A stretch of DNA of 64,000 nucleotides, from NCBI RefSeq assembly GCF_030815975.1, contig NZ_JAUSXL010000002.1:310001-374000 (forward strand), in the 5' to 3' direction. The notes under the pieces were generated by a model that was not told where the DNA came from, did no database searches, and saw only the letters and a program-made list of their open reading frames with translations. The translations under genes were made by a program, and so were the position numbers. Positions within the stretch are counted from its first letter, which is position 1, and each line of letters begins with the position of its first letter. This document shows positions 58,259 through 64,000 of this stretch, piece after piece. The DNA comes from Variovorax paradoxus. GTDB taxonomy: Bacteria; Pseudomonadota; Gammaproteobacteria; Burkholderiales; Burkholderiaceae_C.

Positions 58259-59164
58259 TCAGTGCCCTCCGACGAGCATCGGCGCGATGGTGCGGACCAT
58301 GCGGATGATCGCCGGCGTCAGGATGACCATCGAGATGCACGGGAAGATGCAGAGCACCAGCGGCAGCAGCATCTTGGTCGGCACCTTGGCGGCCAGTTCT
58401 TCCGCGCGAACCTGGCGCTTGTGGCGCAGGTCGTCCGAGAACACGCGCAACGATTCGCCGATGCTGGTGCCGAACCGGTCGGCCTGGGTCAGCATGGTGG
58501 CGAAAGTTCCGATCTCTTCCACACCGGTGCGCAGCGCCAGGTTGCGCAGCGACTTCTCGCGCGTGCCGCCTGCGCGCATCTCCAGGTTGGTCCAGTGCAG
58601 CTCCTGCGCCAGGGCCTCGCTCTTGACGCGGATCTCCTCGGTGACCTTGACCAGCGCGGCATCGAGTCCCAGGCCCGCCTCGACGCAGACCAGCATCAGA
58701 TCCGCCGCATCGGGAAAGTTCTCGAAGATCTCGCGCTGGCGCCCCTTGATCATCACGCGCAGCACGATGTTGGGCAGATAGCAGCCAAGCAGCGCAGCCA
58801 TTGCCAGCCACAGCAGGGTGGTGAGCCCGTTGTTCGCTCCTGCCGCGCGCATCGCCACAAAGGCCAAGCCGGCGAGGCCGAGCGGCAGCAGCGTCTTCAG
58901 GCCGAAATAGAAGAGGCTCGCATCTGGGTGGCGGACGCCCGCGCTCAGGAATTTCAATCGCAGCGGCGAGGCCTCGCCTTCACCGGTGGGCGAAGACAGT
59001 TGTGCGAAGGGCCCGACGATCTTGACCGCGGTTTCAGTCCAGGCGGACTTGCTCGCAGGCGCCACCGCCCGCAGGCGCTGCGCGGTGCGCGAGGGCAGCA
59101 TCCAGACCGCAAACCCGCTGACGGCGAGCGAGACGGCCACGAAGACGAGAATCGGGAACAGCAT
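58259..59164 (-). CDS. tadC: Tad pilus platform protein TadC
   Basis: It is an inner-membrane platform protein of the Flp/Tad pilus machine (GspF-like). It has 301 residues; the T2SF domain is at about 140-270 with CVEAGLGLDAALVKVTEEI and MLTQADRFGTSIGESLRVFS, and membrane segments are at about 5-25, 90-130 and 270-295. Its TGA stop (58259-58261 on the plus strand TCA) doubles as the target duplication of the IS element, so the protein is intact although the insertion touches its last codon. It is the last gene of the visible Tad operon. Confidence 0.93.
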   Translation of the reverse strand: MLFPILVFVAVSLAVSGFAVWMLPSRTAQRLRAVAPASKSAWTETAVKIVGPFAQLSSPTGEGEASPLRLKFLSAGVRHPDASLFYFGLKTLLPLGLAGLAFVAMRAAGANNGLTTLLWLAMAALLGCYLPNIVLRVMIKGRQREIFENFPDAADLMLVCVEAGLGLDAALVKVTEEIRVKSEALAQELHWTNLEMRAGGTREKSLRNLALRTGVEEIGTFATMLTQADRFGTSIGESLRVFSDDLRHKRQVRAEELAAKVPTKMLLPLVLCIFPCISMVILTPAIIRMVRTIAPMLVGGH

Positions 59165-59176
59165 GACATTTCTCCT

Positions 59177-60169
59177 TCAGACACGGATCTTGACGATCTT
59201 GCACAGAATCAGCACGCCGACCACCATCAGGCCGAGCATGTACTTGATGACGGTGATGCCTATCGGGTCGGTCCACAGCGGCGACATAAACTGCGGGTTG
59301 AAGGCGTTCATCAGCGCCGCCAGCGCAAAGGGCATCAGTCCGAGGATCCAGGCCGACAGGCGCCCCTCCGCCGACAGCACCCGCACCCGCGCCAGCAGCT
59401 TGAGGCGGTCGCGGATGAGCCGGCTCAGGTTGCCGAGCACTTCGGTCAGGTTGCCACCGGAGTCGCGCTGGATCAGCACCGACACCACGAAGTAGCGCAT
59501 GTCGGTGAGCGGCACGCGTTCGCTCATGTTCGTGAGCGCCTGCTGCAGCGAAACCCCGAAGCCGACTTCGTCGGCCACCATGCGGAACTCGCCCGCAATG
59601 GGCTCAGACATTTCCTCGCCGATCATCTGCACGCTGCTCGCGAACGAGTGGCCCGCGCGCAGGGCGCGCGTCACCAGGTCGAGTGCGTCCGGCAGCTGCC
59701 TTTCGAGACGTGCCAGGCGGCGCCTGCGCCGGTGGTCCAGGTAGAGCAGCGGCACCGCCGCGCCGGCGGCGCCCACCAGCAGGGCAATCCAAGCAGGCTG
59801 GTTCGCGAGCGACGCCATTGCAAAGAAAACAAGCATGCCGCACAGCGCGCAGGCGAGCAGCACATGGGACACGGTCCACTCCTGTCCCGCCTGGAGAATG
59901 AAGCGGTCCAGTCGGTGGGCCCGCGGAAGCTTCAGAAGAACGCGCTGCATCCACGGCGCCTCGCTGAGCACGCGGTCCTTCACGAGCCGCGCCTGCGCGA
60001 TGCGGTCGGTGGCCGCCGACAGCGCCTGCAGCCGCTTGCCGATCTTCTTCACCCCAGGGCCCCTGTAGGAACGCCACAGCATGTAGAGGCCCTCGATCAC
60101 CATCAGCACCGTCACGAAGACCAGCACGGACAGCGTGATGAGCGTGTCGCCAATCAGGTTCTGGAACAT
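59177..60169 (-). CDS. tadB: Tad pilus platform protein TadB
   Basis: It has 330 residues, with T2SF domain at about 155-280 (LPDALDLVTRALRAGHSFASSVQMI, split by family-typical spacing, and LIQRDSGGNLTEVLGNLSRLIRDR). N-terminal membrane segment at about 10-30 and others near 105-140 and 275-325. TadB and TadC together form the platform on which the TadA ATPase acts. It is 12 bases upstream of tadC and nine bases downstream of tadA. Confidence 0.94.
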   Translation of the reverse strand: MFQNLIGDTLITLSVLVFVTVLMVIEGLYMLWRSYRGPGVKKIGKRLQALSAATDRIAQARLVKDRVLSEAPWMQRVLLKLPRAHRLDRFILQAGQEWTVSHVLLACALCGMLVFFAMASLANQPAWIALLVGAAGAAVPLLYLDHRRRRRLARLERQLPDALDLVTRALRAGHSFASSVQMIGEEMSEPIAGEFRMVADEVGFGVSLQQALTNMSERVPLTDMRYFVVSVLIQRDSGGNLTEVLGNLSRLIRDRLKLLARVRVLSAEGRLSAWILGLMPFALAALMNAFNPQFMSPLWTDPIGITVIKYMLGLMVVGVLILCKIVKIRV

Positions 60170-60178
60170 GGGGGCCTC

Positions 60179-61552
<1,374 letters not shown>

Positions 61553-61605
61553 GTGGACCTGCCTTGCTGTTGGAGGAAAAAGTTCGTGATGGCGCAACGC
61601 GGGCG

Positions 61606-62757
61606 TCAAGCGCGGCGGAAGAGCCGGCCGATGAAGCCTGGCGCTTCCTTCGGGCGCGGACTGAGCGTGTGGGATATTTCCTCGAGCCGCTTGCAGAGCG
61701 CGCTGCCGCGCGACATCTCCGCCAGCGGCACGCCGCGGTTGATCGAGGCGTCCACGTCTTTGCCGCCGTCGGGCACGCTGACCAAGGTGGCCCCGCCCAG
61801 CGAACGGCGCATGTCGGACAAGCCGATCTCCGTGCCGCCGGCGCTGCGGTTGACCAGCAGCTCGACCTTGCCGGCCTGGTAGCCGAGCGACTTGAACACC
61901 TGCATCAGGCGCGTCACGTTGCGGATGTGCGGCAAGCTCGGCTGGAGCACCGGAAAGATCCGGTCCGCGCGGTCCAGCACGCGGATGGCAAGCGGATCGA
62001 TGCGCAGGCCCAGGTCGAACAGCACGAAGTCGTACTGCGCCGCGGCCACCTGCAGGATCGCATCGATGTGCTCGGCCTTGACCTCCAGCGCGCGCGAAAG
62101 ATCTTCGGGCGCTGCAAGGATGCTGAAGCCCGGCGCCACCTTCACCGTGCTCGCGGCGAGCAGCGAAGCGTCGAGCCGACCGATGTCGCGCGCCACGTCG
62201 GCCACCGTGGAGGTGGGCCGCAGGTCGCTCACATAGGACAGCGCATCGCCGAACTGCAGGTTCAGGTCGATCAGCAGCACCGAGCGCCGCATCGAGAGCT
62301 GATGCCCGATGTTGGTTGCAAGAAAGGTGGCGCCGCTGCCACCCTTGCACGGCATGAACGCGACCACCTGGCCCGGCTCGCGCGCCTGGGTACTGGCCAT
62401 CTTGAGGGCAATGCGCTCCACGGCCGCCTCGAGCGCCGTCGGTTCGGGCGGCGAAGGCAGCACTTCGCGCACGCCAGAGCGCATGGCAAGAATCAGGAAC
62501 TCGGGCGTCTGCATGGCGCACAGCAGCACCACCGCAATGGCGGGATGGCGCATCGTGAGCTGCTCCACCATTGCCAGCTCCTGGGGGTCGCAGCACATGC
62601 CGTCCACCAGCAGCAGTTCGGGCGCCGATTGCTCGACCACCCACTGCATGCGGCTCTTGCCTCCTTCGAAGGCCGAGACCACATGGGAGCGGGTCTCCAG
62701 CACCTTGCGCATGTCCTGCAGGTGGGCGGGATTGGGGGAGATGATGGAGATTTTCAT
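61606..62757 (-). CDS. tadZ: Tad pilus localisation protein TadZ/CpaE
   Basis: It is a ParA/MinD-like protein that places the Tad machine in the cell. It has 383 residues: an N-terminal receiver-like domain (about 1-125, [20 protein letters not shown]; no phospho-acceptor pattern is complete) and a C-terminal ParA-like domain. The deviant Walker A reads [15 protein letters not shown] near residue 145. The first, ParA-specific Lys is present, but the usual second Lys (GKT) is Ala. Switch [17 protein letters not shown] and [13 protein letters not shown] are recognisable. TadZ proteins often have atypical P-loops, so this may be functional without normal ATP turnover. Confidence 0.92.
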   Translation of the reverse strand: MKISIISPNPAHLQDMRKVLETRSHVVSAFEGGKSRMQWVVEQSAPELLLVDGMCCDPQELAMVEQLTMRHPAIAVVLLCAMQTPEFLILAMRSGVREVLPSPPEPTALEAAVERIALKMASTQAREPGQVVAFMPCKGGSGATFLATNIGHQLSMRRSVLLIDLNLQFGDALSYVSDLRPTSTVADVARDIGRLDASLLAASTVKVAPGFSILAAPEDLSRALEVKAEHIDAILQVAAAQYDFVLFDLGLRIDPLAIRVLDRADRIFPVLQPSLPHIRNVTRLMQVFKSLGYQAGKVELLVNRSAGGTEIGLSDMRRSLGGATLVSVPDGGKDVDASINRGVPLAEMSRGSALCKRLEEISHTLSPRPKEAPGFIGRLFRRA

Positions 62758-62785
62758 GGTGATGTGGCTCAGGGTTAGGTGCAGA

Positions 62786-63235
62786 TTAGGAGCAGATGGC
62801 GCTGCTGTTCGGGTCCTGCCCCATGATTTCGCGCGGCAGGTAAGTGGAAAAACTCGGCATCGGGATCGGGGCATGCGTTCCGAATCCGATGGGCGAGATC
62901 CACTGGTAATCCAGATCGAGGATGCGGACATTCACGCCGCTGCAATTGGCGGCGGTACAGGTCGTGCTGACGCTGCCTGCCGCGTCGTACCAATCGATGC
63001 TGACGTTGGCTGCCGTCAATTGAGGCAGGAACTTCTGCATGTTGGAAAGCACGACAGTGGCGTCTCGGTCGCATACGACGGCTGCGCGAGCCCCCCAGCG
63101 CGTCGCTTCGGCAGCCGCATTCCACGTCCACAACATGCGCGCGAAATCCATGATGCCCAGTAGGAAGGTCAGAAAGAGCATCAGGACCAGCGCGAACTCC
63201 ACCGTGGTCGCACCGACCTGCTTTGTTCGATTCAT
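62786..63235 (-). CDS. tadE: TadE-like minor pseudopilin
   Basis: It has 149 residues. The N-terminus QVGATTVEFALVLMLFLTFL carries the class-III prepilin signal: Gly, then Glu at +5, followed by a hydrophobic helix. Prepilin peptidase TadV should cut after the Gly. The C-terminal part is soluble with two or three Cys (VVCDRD; TTCTAANCSGV; SAICS), likely disulphide-bonded. The start overlaps the previous gene's stop by four bases (ATGA). Confidence 0.88.
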   Translation of the reverse strand: MNRTKQVGATTVEFALVLMLFLTFLLGIMDFARMLWTWNAAAEATRWGARAAVVCDRDATVVLSNMQKFLPQLTAANVSIDWYDAAGSVSTTCTAANCSGVNVRILDLDYQWISPIGFGTHAPIPMPSFSTYLPREIMGQDPNSSAICS

Positions 63236-63690
63236 GATTGACCTCGCATGGTGGCGCTGATATCCCCGAACGGGATGTCTCCGTTCGCATCGCCGAAGGT
63301 GAGCCCGAAAACCCCGGTGATGAGCGGGCGGAACTTGTATCCCGTGACCTTGATGGTCACGGTATTGATGGCCGGGGCGCTGCCCTTGAATTGCCAGGTT
63401 GGATTGGGGACTTGAGAAATGCTGAGGCCCAGGACCAATGGCGAGACGCCGCCGGCCGGGTTGCCAAAGACCACCAGGTTCTTGGCAGTCGTGATTTTGG
63501 CGGGATCCGTGGTTGCGATCGACGGGTCCTGGGTGGACAGATAACGGGAGGCGTCGCGCAGCGATTTCGCGATGGTGTTGTACTGATACAGCGCCCGCCC
63601 GAACTCGGTCGTGATGAACGTCAGGATGAGCAGCAATGGAAGGATCAGGGCAAATTCGACCAGGGCCACGCCGTTCTGCTTTTTTTGCAT
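63232..63690 (-). CDS. TadE/TadF-like minor pseudopilin, second copy
   Basis: It has 152 residues. The N-terminus MQKKQNGVALVEFALILPLL has the same prepilin signal (Gly, Glu at +5, hydrophobic helix). The soluble part contains TEFGRALYQYNTIAKSLRDASRYLS, the usual TadE continuation. No Cys is present, unlike its neighbour. The ATG at 63690 with an AGGAGGT-type ribosome site is chosen. It precedes tadE in the operon and follows the tadG gene by eight bases. Confidence 0.87.
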   Translation of the reverse strand: MQKKQNGVALVEFALILPLLLILTFITTEFGRALYQYNTIAKSLRDASRYLSTQDPSIATTDPAKITTAKNLVVFGNPAGGVSPLVLGLSISQVPNPTWQFKGSAPAINTVTIKVTGYKFRPLITGVFGLTFGDANGDIPFGDISATMRGQS

Positions 63691-63698
63691 ACCACCTC

Positions 63699-64000
63699 CT
63701 ACTGAACGAGCGTCGGGACCTTGGGCCCGCTTACGCCGCCGGCCAAACCAGCGGTAGCGCAGGGGCTGCCGGGGGACCCAGCGTCGCCGATGAATTCCAG
63801 CCACATCTTTGGTCCCGCCTTTCCGCTCGCGTTCTTCTCCAATGGATGCAGCATCAACATACAAGCAAATCCTTTGATTTGATTGACTGATGGACACTCC
63901 ACGACTGCGGTCGTCACAACACGTCGATTGGCTCCCTTGGTGTAGTCAGTGGACGCAGGATCCCCTTTGACTTTGAGGTTTGTGGCGTCCGGGGGCGTGC
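63699..64000 (-). CDS. TadG-like pilus-assembly protein, C-terminal part (5' end off window)
   Basis: The frame is open from the right window edge to the stop TAG at 63699-63701; about 100 residues are visible. The stretch GANRRVVTTAVVECPSV, then IKGFACMLMLHPL and MWLEFIGDA, matches the conserved end of TadG-type proteins (RRV...AVV.C...). Co-directional genes eight bases downstream are TadE-like pseudopilins. The N-terminal membrane anchor and von Willebrand-type part would be outside the window. Confidence 0.75.
   Translation of the reverse strand, partial: TPPDATNLKVKGDPASTDYTKGANRRVVTTAVVECPSVNQIKGFACMLMLHPLEKNASGKAGPKMWLEFIGDAGSPGSPCATAGLAGGVSGPKVPTLVQ

Noticed and set aside
57326..58262. 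Five-base target duplication CTCAG for the IS
   Set aside because: IS5-group elements of this size make a three-base TNA duplication; TCA fits and leaves inverted repeats starting at G. The extra matching bases are probably chance, though not excluded.

Overview
The window is a GC-rich (by eye well over 65%) stretch of a bacterial chromosome. Gene content and order point to the betaproteobacterial family Comamonadaceae, most likely Variovorax or a close relative. Supporting signs are xseB-ispA-dxs next to a Rieske oxygenase, polA-DUF2782-thrB-BPSS1780 synteny, a selenoneine-synthase-like EgtB homologue, many periplasmic binding proteins, and TAAAAT/TACAAT-type -10 boxes. No database search was possible, so the genus is an inference.

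Left part (1-14.5 kb): the N-terminal part of an EgtB/SenA-like enzyme leaves the left edge. It is followed by a TRAP transporter (dctQ-dctM, with the receptor dctP convergent), the isoprenoid operon xseB-ispA-dxs, and a Rieske oxygenase whose leader carries an attenuator-like structure. Next come an EamA permease and a coupled set: sseA, a DUF2796 (ZrgA-like) protein, an ABC ATPase, an FtsX-type permease and a DUF3299 protein. That set looks like a zinc-handling system.

Middle (14.5-37 kb): this is accessory metabolism. It holds a DUF3300 lipoprotein with a huge glutamine-rich tail and two CPG2-like M20 peptidases. The region 18-29 kb is a compact catabolic island: an XRE-cupin regulator with three matching palindromic operators, a DadA-like FAD oxidoreductase, an M81 (MlrC) peptidase, a complete dipeptide-type ABC importer and an N-acyl-D-amino-acid deacylase. 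I infer import and breakdown of D-amino-acid-containing or N-acylated peptides. Two composite hairpin repeats lie between the importer and the deacylase. After a very acidic 70-residue protein, a ZIP metal transporter and a dienelactone hydrolase comes a second amino-acid set: an Asp/Glu racemase, a Glu/Asp binding protein, a second DadA-like dehydrogenase, and LysR-M20-LysR.

37-54.6 kb is mostly housekeeping: an MFS exporter, polA (split by a one-base frameshift just before polymerase motif A), DUF2782, thrB, a BPSS1780 membrane protein, DUF3999/DUF2339 envelope proteins, uvrD, guaC (with a terminator-like hairpin in its leader), an alpha/beta hydrolase and tRNA-Ala(CGC).

Right part (54.6-64 kb): a NarX/NarL-type two-component pair behind an AT-richer promoter faces, tail to tail, a Tad (Flp pilus) operon transcribed leftward: tadG (partial), two TadE-like pseudopilins, tadZ, tadA, tadB, tadC. 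A decayed IS5-family element with an A_AAA_AAG slippery heptamer is inserted exactly at the tadC stop codon, between the two units.
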